Source: CAYWFU01 sp964457585
Lineage (GTDB): Bacteria > JACRDZ01
Direction: 5' to 3'
Length of the DNA: 9,336 nt
NCBI GenBank assembly: GCA_964457585.1
Contig: CAYWFU010000101.1
Coordinates: forward strand, 1-9,336
The notes under the pieces: model-generated
Told to the model about the DNA's origin: nothing
Databases searched by the model: none
Seen by the model: only the letters and a program-made list of their open reading frames with translations
In this document: piece by piece, positions 1 to 4,909 of the stretch
How the letters are laid out: every line of letters begins with the position of its first letter
Position numbering within the stretch: the first letter of the stretch is position 1
Position numbers and translations under genes: made by a program

Positions 1-155
1 TCTTCTTATATTATTTAATTTTATTTGTTTTTTTTATCTTGGGAAATTTCTGAATTATACATGCAGGTAAAGGAACAAGTTTTTATTGGGAAAATATGAA
101 ATAAGGTTTTAAGGTGATCATATTTCCGTAGAAACAGAAATTAAGAAATCCTTAA

Positions 156-437
156 TTACATTCCTTGAACATGCCTCAGGTGCCTTTCAAAAAAAAGTCT
201 AAAATAGTTTTCAGTTTTTTTATTGTAATTTTTCCGTTTCAGTGCAGTTTGCTTATAAAATATCTGCGCTACATACTTTATACCTAATATATCCAGAAGT
301 TTTAAGAAATCATCAAAATCCCCTCTATTAAGAACAGCCTCAACAATACTTTCTTCGCTTAAATTATCAATATTTTTTACATGCCATAATAAGTAGGGTT
401 TTGTTTTAATTATATCTACAAGAAACTTATTTTTCAT
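156..437 (-). CDS. Small antitoxin-like protein (DUF6922-like), apparently without its toxin
   Basis: This 93-residue soluble protein has no signal peptide or membrane segment. Residues 14-20 (PYLLWHV), an acidic segment with VLNRGDFDDFLKLL, and a basic aromatic end (KRKNYNKKTENYFRLFF) resemble, from memory, short proteins encoded just before AbiEii/AbiGii-type nucleotidyltransferase toxins. In that setting they are thought to act as the antitoxin or partner. The start ATG is at 435-437 with only a weak purine stretch (GGAAA) upstream. The TAA stop is at 156-158. The 155 bases downstream on the same strand contain no recognisable nucleotidyltransferase start in any frame, so the gene looks solitary, though the toxin could lie beyond the window edge. 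The gene itself looks intact. Family assignment is moderate, and toxin-antitoxin function is inference only. Confidence 0.6.
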   Translation of the reverse strand: MKNKFLVDIIKTKPYLLWHVKNIDNLSEESIVEAVLNRGDFDDFLKLLDILGIKYVAQIFYKQTALKRKNYNKKTENYFRLFFERHLRHVQGM

Positions 438-467
438 TGTATTTCCATTGACTGTAAGTCAATTTTT

Positions 468-496
468 ATAATAACATAATTCAGAGTATTATTCAA
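468..496 (-). promoter_or_regulatory. Possible sigma-70 promoter for the 156-437 gene
   Basis: On the minus strand TTGAAT (491-496) lies 17 bp from TATTAT (468-473), about 30 bp upstream of the start codon. An alternative is TTGTCA (509-514) with a poorer -10 (TAATAC). The DNA here is so AT-rich that chance matches are expected. Confidence 0.3.
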
Positions 497-560
497 GTAT
501 TATATATTTGACAACCACAATATTATAATATAGAATATTTTTTAAAGAGGAAAATATTTT

Positions 561-1034
561 ATGCTTTATATGGGAAAAAATAATCAAATTGAATTTATCG
601 ATATTAATAATATATTTTTTTCTGCTCTACTATACAGAATAGTTGCAGTTATATTGGGAATGCTTACTCTTCCGATAAGACATAAACTTCTATTATGGAT
701 AATTGAATCATTTCAAATTGTTTCTTATCCATGGTGTTATATTTACATCTTCTGACGCAAATACATGGATTTCGCAAACTTCAGGAATCAGTGATCATCT
801 GCAAGGGATAGTATTTCATGTAATGCTATGAATTTAGATATACCTGGTATAAATAGTGTCAATGGTGCTACATATGGTAACAATGTTTTTGTTATTGTAG
901 GTGATGCTGGTGCAATTTTTACTTCCATTGATGGAAATATTTGGGACAAAAAAGATTCAGGAACTACCAAAAATCCTCATTACTTCCTAATTATTGAAAA
1001 AAAGAACTTTTTTTCTCAAATTATTTTTACATAA
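561..1034 (+). pseudogene. Degenerate gene of beta-propeller-like (YCF48/BNR-type) repeats
   Basis: Pieces of three repeat units appear in different frames. The unit pattern is roughly YGNNxFVAVGxxGxIxTSSDGxxW followed by SGT. Unit 1 (about 633-690) reads YRIVAVILGMLT in one frame and continues as SSDKT one frame over. Unit 2 (733-822) reads GVIFTSSDANTWISQTSG, then meets a stop after ...GIVFHVML. Unit 3 (828-975) reads NVFVIVGDAGAIFTSIDG, then W and DSGTTKN, and loses the pattern before the stop at 1032-1034. The SSD-type cores sit at 668-676, 748-756 and 924-932, so spacing is irregular, as expected after deletions. Such repeats usually occur in long secreted or surface proteins of uncertain function. 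AAAGAGG at 544-550 could be the old ribosome binding site for the ATG at 561, but the first 20 codons show no repeat. No intact product is expected. Confidence 0.65.
996..1015. repeat. AT-rich inverted repeat at the end of the decayed gene
   Basis: GAAAAAAAG at 996-1004 is the exact reverse complement of CTTTTTTTC at 1007-1015, separated by AA. As RNA it would be an A-U stem with a GAAC loop. It could be a remnant transcription end, but it lacks a GC-rich stem, so it is recorded as a repeat, not a terminator. Confidence 0.4.
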
Positions 1035-1162
1035 AAATTTCCATTCAAAATAATGTAATATTTTTATCGAAATAAATTGAGAGGGAAGATATGTAAATTT
1101 AATCATTCTATTTTCAAATTTTCTTAAATATATGTCACATTTCGATATTCATACTTTGCTTT

Positions 1163-1195
1163 TGGTAAATTTTACTACTATGGTAAATAACACCA
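1163..1195. promoter_or_regulatory. Tandem upstream activator dyads (operon 1)
   Basis: Two 15-mers fit the pattern TGGTA-N5-TACCA: TGGTAAATTTTACTA at 1163-1177 (one mismatch) and TGGTAAATAACACCA at 1181-1195 (one mismatch). Their starts are 18 bp apart. Their centres lie about 152 and 134 bp upstream of the transcription start predicted from the sigma-54 promoter, a usual distance for a bEBP enhancer. The same paired arrangement recurs at 4719-4751. Which protein binds is unknown. Confidence 0.6.
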
Positions 1196-1232
1196 TCTAA
1201 TACAGTAAGCAATTTTATATTTCCTCCCATGA

Positions 1233-1268
1233 ATAATATTAATAACCAATTGATATTATTAATATTAT
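1233..1268. repeat. Perfect 13-bp AT-only inverted repeat
   Basis: Positions 1233-1245 are the exact reverse complement of 1256-1268, with a 10-base centre (1246-1255). Both arms are A/T only. The centre coincides with the IHF-like site, so the element may be a bend or wrapping site and not an RNA hairpin. AT richness raises the chance of coincidence. Confidence 0.45.
1243..1255 (-). promoter_or_regulatory. IHF-like DNA-bending site
   Basis: The minus strand reads TATCAATTGGTTA, matching the IHF core consensus WATCAANNNNTTR at every defined position. It lies between the activator dyads and the sigma-54 promoter, about 73 bp upstream of the predicted start of transcription, which is where IHF bends DNA in many sigma-54 systems. 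Whether this organism has IHF cannot be seen here. Confidence 0.45.
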
Positions 1269-1295
1269 ACTTATTTCATATTACTATTTTCCTTC

Positions 1296-1311
1296 TGGCA
1301 CGTCATATGCA
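1296..1311 (+). promoter_or_regulatory. Sigma-54 (RpoN) -24/-12 promoter for the HEAT-ppsA operon
   Basis: TGGCACGTCATATGCA matches the sigma-54 consensus TGGCAC-N5-TTGCW at all positions but one (ATGCA for TTGCA). The invariant GG (1297-1298) and GC (1309-1310) are separated by exactly 10 nt. Transcription would start near 1322, leaving about 80 nt of leader before the ATG at 1403. Such promoters need an ATP-dependent activator bound upstream, consistent with the dyads at 1163-1195. Confidence 0.72.
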
Positions 1312-1402
1312 TTACTATATTTCATAGTTTGATCTAGTCAAAAAATAAATATAGCTGTTGAGATAGTCACTATAATAAATATTACAAAAGGAGGGCTAAA
1401 AA

Positions 1403-1900
1403 ATGTTAGCAGAAACTAAAATAATAAGAGAAAGTTCATTTGGAATAAATATCGATGTCTGCCATTATGAAATGTTAAAAAATGTACTTGATAACGGAAT
1501 TGAAGAAACACTAGAAAAAACAATCGTAGATATTATTGATTGCTTGCATTGTGTTAATGATAGACGATTTGTAGAAGTTCTAATGCATCTGGTTACATTT
1601 AAAAGAGAGGTCAAGTGGTATAACGATTCGAGATATTTTATTGGATGGAAAGAAATAGGTGCTCCAATACGTCTAGCGGCTGTTAAAGCGTTAGGAAATA
1701 TTGGTGATACAAAGGCGTTGTGCGTTCTTTATGGAGCCCTCAAAGACGTAGGGGACAGGAATAATGAAAATGGAGAACCTCGATGGCATGTTTACCGTAA
1801 TGGGGATGATATAAGGAAAGAAGCCCAATTGTCTATCAAGAAACTTCAAATGAATCTGATTAGAAAAGGCATTAGTAATAATTTGTGTAATGTAAATTAA
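1403..1900 (+). CDS. HEAT-repeat protein encoded ahead of PEP synthase
   Basis: A 165-residue soluble protein, mostly helical. The clearest HEAT unit starts at about residue 86 (APIRLAAVKALGNIGDTKAL, then CVLYGALKDV). It is followed by a loop rich in N, G and D and a second partial unit (DDIRKEAQLSIKKL). An earlier helical pair (DIIDCLHCVNDRRFVEVLMHLV) may be a third, diverged unit. HEAT repeats form protein-binding surfaces, and no catalytic motif is visible. The start is well supported: AAAAGGAGGG ends 7 nt before the ATG. It is the first gene after the sigma-54 promoter and lies 59 nt before ppsA in the same direction, so it is probably co-transcribed. A role as partner or regulator of PEP synthase is inference. 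It is not the known PEP synthase regulator PpsR, which is a P-loop kinase/phosphorylase. Confidence 0.85.
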   Translation: MLAETKIIRESSFGINIDVCHYEMLKNVLDNGIEETLEKTIVDIIDCLHCVNDRRFVEVLMHLVTFKREVKWYNDSRYFIGWKEIGAPIRLAAVKALGNIGDTKALCVLYGALKDVGDRNNENGEPRWHVYRNGDDIRKEAQLSIKKLQMNLIRKGISNNLCNVN

Positions 1901-1914
1901 TGAAAAGGTTAAAA

Positions 1915-1928
1915 ACCGTTTGAACGGT
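1915..1928. repeat. Short inverted repeat between the HEAT gene and ppsA
   Basis: ACCGTT and AACGGT flank a TG centre. In RNA this gives only about five pairs with a four-base loop and no T-run, so it is not a terminator. It lies about 20 nt before the ppsA ribosome binding site and could be an mRNA-processing or operator site. It may also be chance. Confidence 0.3.
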
Positions 1929-1959
1929 AATTGAAAATCTTTAATTAAAGGAGAAGTAA

Positions 1960-4386
1960 ATGACAAAAAAGAAGAATTATATTTTGTGGTTTAATGAGAT
2001 TACTATGGAACAGGTTAATTTGGTTGGAGGAAAGAATACGTCTCTTGGTATGCTTTATACTGCTTTTAAAAAAAACGGGATTAAGGTTCCTAACGGATTT
2101 GCAATAACTTCACATGCGTTTAGAGATATACTTAAAAACTCAGAGGTCGATATATTTATTAAAAATCAGTTAAAAGAGCTAAAGCCTTCAAATATTGAAA
2201 AACTGCAAATAGTTGGTCGAATAATTCGGGAAAAAATATTATCCATCGATATCCCTTTGGAATTAATTAAAGAGATTGCCGATGCGTATAAAGACTTATG
2301 TGCTGAGTATGGAAATAATGTCGACGTGGCTGTTAGAAGTAGTGCTACTTTAGAGGATTTAGAGGATGCCAGCTTTGCTGGACAACAAGATACTTATCTT
2401 AATGTAAGGGGGATAAAAGAAGTTATAGATAAATTTAAACATTGCCTGGCTTCACTATATACTGATAGAGCTATAAGTTATCGTACAGATAGAGGCTTTG
2501 ATGATTTGGATGTATCAATTTCGGTCGGAGTGCAAAAAATGGTTCGATCTGATATGGCATGTTCAGGAATAATGTTCACGATTGATACGGAATCCGGTTT
2601 CAAAGATGTAGTAATTATCAATGCTTCTTATGGTCTTGGCGAAAGTATTGTTGAAGGAGGAATAAATCCTGACGAATATATTGTTTATAAAAATAGAGGG
2701 TTCAGCCCGATAATTAAACGACAAATTGGCTCTAAGGAAAATAAAAAAATTTATGCTACAGGCAATAAAACCGGTATTATGTCTGTTCCAGTTAATGAAA
2801 ACGATCGAGACAGATTTGTTTTGCAGGATCACGAAATCCATCATTTGGTAAACATTGCTTGTAATATTGAAAAACTTTATGGGCGCCCTATGGATATAGA
2901 GTGGGCAAAGGATGGAATCACCGAAGAATTCTTTATTGTTCAGGCACGCCCTGAAACGGTTTGCTCTAATAAACAGAAAAATGTTGAAGAGCGTTTTGTC
3001 TTAAAGAAAAAAGGCAAAGTCCTTATACAGGGACAAGCTATTGGACAAAAGATAGGCACTGGTAAGGTTAAACTAATAGAAAAATTTTCTAATATTATGG
3101 ACTTCCAACAGGGAGATATTTTAGTTACCGATATGACAACCCCTTCATGGGAACCGATTATGAAAATTGCCGGAGGCATTGTAACAAACAAAGGCAGTAG
3201 AACATGCCATACTGCAATAGTAGGCAGGGAACTTGGTCTTCCTGTGATTGTTGGAACTGAGAATGCTACAAAAATTTTAAATGATGGTCAAAAAATCACT
3301 GTTTGCTGTGCTGAAGGTCATGTTGGTAATGTTTATGACAAAATTTTAGATTATGAAATAGAAACCCAAAACGTTGATAATCTAACAGTGCCTGAAAATA
3401 CTAAAATCATGTTGAATCTTGGAAGTCCTGGCGAAGCTTTTCGATACTCAAAATATCCGAATGCTGGTGTTGGATTGGCACGCATAGAATTCATTATTAC
3501 AAACGCAATAAAAACCCATCCTAATGCGCTAATTCATTTTGATGAGCTGGATATAGACACCAAGGATAAAATAACCAAAGTTACAAAAGGCTATGATGAC
3601 AAGAAAAAATGTTATATTGATAAACTAGCTGAAGGAGTTGCCCAGATAGCAGCACCGTTCTATCCTAAAGATGTTATTGTAAGAATGAGTGATTTTAAAT
3701 CCAACGAATATGAAGATCTGATAGGGGGACACCTTTACGAAAAAAGTGAAAGTAATCCTATGATAGGATTCCGCGGAGCTTCCAGATATCTCCATCCCGA
3801 TTTTTATGAGGCGTTTGCTTTAGAATGCATGGCTATGAATAAGGTTAGGAATGAGATGGGTTTCAAAAACGTAAAACTGATGATCCCTTTTTGCAGGACG
3901 ATTGAAGAAGGTAAAAAGGTCATTGATTTGATGCGTAATTTTGGATTACGTCAAGGAGAAAATGGGCTTGAAATATATATGATGGTTGAATTGCCCAGTA
4001 ATGTTATTTTACTTGATCAGTTTGCTGATATCTTTGATGGATTTTCCATAGGGTCGAATGATTTAACACAATTGATTTTAGGTCTGGATCGTGATTCTGA
4101 AAAAGTTGCGAATCTATTTGATGAAACAAATCAAGCTGTAAAGATAATGATAAAGGATGCGATTGTAAAAGCAAAGAGAAAGGGTAAAAAAATTGGAATA
4201 TGCGGTCAAGCTCCAAGCGATTATCCGGAATTCTCAGAATTCCTTATTGAGTGCGGTATTGATAGTATTTCTCTAAATCCGGATACGGTAATTAAAAGTA
4301 CTAAAAGAATAGTAGAATATGAAAAATCAAAAAGGTTAAACATATCAACAGACTGCTACCATGATAGAAAAAAGGAAGCAGCTTAA
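1960..4386 (+). CDS. ppsA: Phosphoenolpyruvate synthase (pyruvate, water dikinase)
   Basis: This cytosolic enzyme converts ATP, pyruvate and water to AMP, PEP and phosphate, the gluconeogenic entry from pyruvate. At 808 residues it is full length (E. coli PpsA has 792) and aligns along its whole length. Residues 20-340 form the ATP-grasp PPDK_N domain, with GGKNTSLG (Lys25) and VRSSATLEDLEDASFAGQQ (Arg126). Residues about 375-460 form the swivelling phosphohistidine domain, with GSRTCHTAIVGREL and catalytic His417. Residues about 480-795 form the PEP/pyruvate-binding barrel, with GFRGASRY (Arg605), GFSIGSNDLTQL and ICGQAPSD (Cys748, the usual proton donor). All key residues are present. AAAGGAG (1947-1953) supports the start. 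The TAA stop overlaps the ribosome binding site of the next gene. Sigma-54 control of ppsA is inferred from the promoter at 1296. The tail after about residue 795 is poorly conserved and ends KKEAA. Confidence 0.97.
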   Translation: MTKKKNYILWFNEITMEQVNLVGGKNTSLGMLYTAFKKNGIKVPNGFAITSHAFRDILKNSEVDIFIKNQLKELKPSNIEKLQIVGRIIREKILSIDIPLELIKEIADAYKDLCAEYGNNVDVAVRSSATLEDLEDASFAGQQDTYLNVRGIKEVIDKFKHCLASLYTDRAISYRTDRGFDDLDVSISVGVQKMVRSDMACSGIMFTIDTESGFKDVVIINASYGLGESIVEGGINPDEYIVYKNRGFSPIIKRQIGSKENKKIYATGNKTGIMSVPVNENDRDRFVLQDHEIHHLVNIACNIEKLYGRPMDIEWAKDGITEEFFIVQARPETVCSNKQKNVEERFVLKKKGKVLIQGQAIGQKIGTGKVKLIEKFSNIMDFQQGDILVTDMTTPSWEPIMKIAGGIVTNKGSRTCHTAIVGRELGLPVIVGTENATKILNDGQKITVCCAEGHVGNVYDKILDYEIETQNVDNLTVPENTKIMLNLGSPGEAFRYSKYPNAGVGLARIEFIITNAIKTHPNALIHFDELDIDTKDKITKVTKGYDDKKKCYIDKLAEGVAQIAAPFYPKDVIVRMSDFKSNEYEDLIGGHLYEKSESNPMIGFRGASRYLHPDFYEAFALECMAMNKVRNEMGFKNVKLMIPFCRTIEEGKKVIDLMRNFGLRQGENGLEIYMMVELPSNVILLDQFADIFDGFSIGSNDLTQLILGLDRDSEKVANLFDETNQAVKIMIKDAIVKAKRKGKKIGICGQAPSDYPEFSEFLIECGIDSISLNPDTVIKSTKRIVEYEKSKRLNISTDCYHDRKKEAA

Positions 4387-4400
4387 AGGAGGTAAAGACC

Positions 4401-4583
4401 ATGAAAAGATGTCAAATTTGTAAATGTCATGTTATGGATGAAATGGTAATAAAAAGTGAAAATTTTGAATACGTGTGTAATGACTGTATTAAGATAAAGG
4501 AAGAGATAGAAAGTTTAAATGAACCAAAAATAATAAGAATAAATGAGGAATTCAAAAAAGAAATATTTTCAAATGCTGCTTGA
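4401..4583 (+). CDS. Small two-CXXC zinc-knuckle protein
   Basis: A 60-residue soluble protein. Cys4-x2-Cys7 and Cys26-x2-Cys29 form two CXXC pairs 18 residues apart, a spacing typical of a single structural zinc site (zinc ribbon or treble-clef type). Cys9 and His10 are extra possible ligands. The rest (from about residue 30) is a charged, probably helical tail (IKIKEEIESLNEPK...). AAAGGAGGT at 4385-4393 is an excellent ribosome binding site overlapping the ppsA stop, with only 14 nt between the genes, so translation is probably coupled and strong. It is the last gene before the terminator at 4637. I recognise no specific family. A role in binding PEP synthase, the HEAT protein or RNA is possible but unproven. 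Confidence 0.8.
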   Translation: MKRCQICKCHVMDEMVIKSENFEYVCNDCIKIKEEIESLNEPKIIRINEEFKKEIFSNAA

Positions 4584-4636
4584 TGGTATTTAATCAGTTA
4601 TTTTGGATGATAAAATTGTCACCATCTTCAAGTTGT

Positions 4637-4670
4637 AGGCTATAGTAAGAAATTGCTATGGCCTTTTTTT
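4637..4670 (+). terminator. Intrinsic terminator of the HEAT-ppsA-zinc-knuckle operon
   Basis: The arm 4637-4648 (AGGCTATAGTAA) pairs with 4653-4664 (TTGCTATGGCCT): 12 pairs including two G-U wobbles, closed by a GAAA tetraloop (4649-4652). Seven Ts (4664-4670) follow. It begins 53 nt after the stop of the small zinc protein and separates the two operons, so the kinase genes need their own promoter. Confidence 0.92.
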
Positions 4671-4718
4671 ATATTCATATATGTTCTGCTTGTCAACAGG
4701 AACATCACATTTTACTTG

Positions 4719-4751
4719 TGGTTGATATTACCATTGTGGTATAAATTACCA
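4719..4751. promoter_or_regulatory. Tandem upstream activator dyads (operon 2)
   Basis: Two 15-mers: TGGTTGATATTACCA at 4719-4733 (one mismatch to TGGTA-N5-TACCA) and TGGTATAAATTACCA at 4737-4751 (perfect). The starts are 18 bp apart, exactly as in the pair at 1163-1195. The centres lie about 133 and 115 bp upstream of the predicted sigma-54 transcription start. The sequence differs from the NtrC enhancer consensus (TGCACC-N5-GGTGCA), so another activator is likely. Confidence 0.65.
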
Positions 4752-4791
4752 TATAAGTAAAATACTTTAATCTATTATGTCAGAACCCTCA

Positions 4792-4804
4792 TGATATATT
4801 GATA
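4792..4804 (-). promoter_or_regulatory. IHF-like site, one mismatch
   Basis: The minus strand reads TATCAATATATCA against the consensus WATCAANNNNTTR, with one mismatch in the right half. It sits between the dyads and the sigma-54 promoter, in the same relative position as the better site at 1243-1255. The flanking DNA is very AT-rich, so the match alone is weak. Confidence 0.3.
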
Positions 4805-4832
4805 ATACAATATAATTTGTTCTGTGCATTTC

Positions 4833-4848
4833 TGGCAAGTAAGTTGCA
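4833..4848 (+). promoter_or_regulatory. Sigma-54 (RpoN) -24/-12 promoter for the kinase operon
   Basis: TGGCAAGTAAGTTGCA matches TGGCAC-N5-TTGCW except for A in place of the last C of the -24 element. GG (4834-4835) and GC (4846-4847) are 10 nt apart as required. Transcription would start near 4859, about 50 nt before the ATG at 4910. The site lies downstream of the terminator, and the dyads at 4719-4751 are suitable enhancers. Confidence 0.75.
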
Positions 4849-4909
4849 AATAGTTTTAAAAGAGAAAAATTTTTAAGTTTAACTCTACTTCTTTACAGGG
4901 AGGAATGTC

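Larger units (their letters stand above)
1035..1402. other. Intergenic control region upstream of the HEAT-ppsA operon
   Basis: This 368 bp stretch contains no credible gene. From left to right it holds plain AT-rich DNA, two tandem dyads (1163-1195), an IHF-like site inside an AT inverted repeat (1233-1268), a sigma-54-type promoter (1296-1311), about 80 nt of leader, and a strong ribosome binding site (AAAAGGAGGG, 1386-1395). The order matches a textbook enhancer, bend, promoter arrangement. 1035-1162 shows nothing I can name. Confidence 0.7.
4584..4909. other. Intergenic terminator and control region between the two operons
   Basis: This 326 bp stretch contains no gene. It holds the intrinsic terminator of the ppsA operon (4637-4670), two tandem dyads (4719-4751), an IHF-like site (4792-4804), a sigma-54 promoter (4833-4848), and the ribosome binding site GGGAGGA (4898-4904) of the kinase gene. 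The plan repeats that of 1163-1311. Confidence 0.75.

Noticed and set aside
139..157. Hairpin AATTAAG / CTTAATT overlapping the stop of the minus-strand gene, as a terminator
   Set aside because: Only seven mostly A-T pairs with no convincing T-run; too weak to call.
561..755. Stand-alone 64-residue membrane-like protein
   Set aside because: The hydrophobic look comes from AT-rich codons, and the 3' half shows repeat fragments split over two frames, so it is better read as part of the decayed gene.
788..970. Minus-strand 60-codon open frame
   Set aside because: It is the reverse shadow of the repeat fragments read on the plus strand.
1371..1376. Perfect TATAAT close to the HEAT gene start
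   Set aside because: No acceptable -35 element lies 16-18 bp upstream and there is no extended -10, while a better sigma-54 match lies at 1296-1311. In such AT-rich DNA TATAAT is expected by chance.
4719..4751. Repeated 15-mers as CRISPR repeats or replication iterons
   Set aside because: Only two copies per site, spaced 18 bp, each internally palindromic and placed upstream of -24/-12 promoters; activator operators explain them better.
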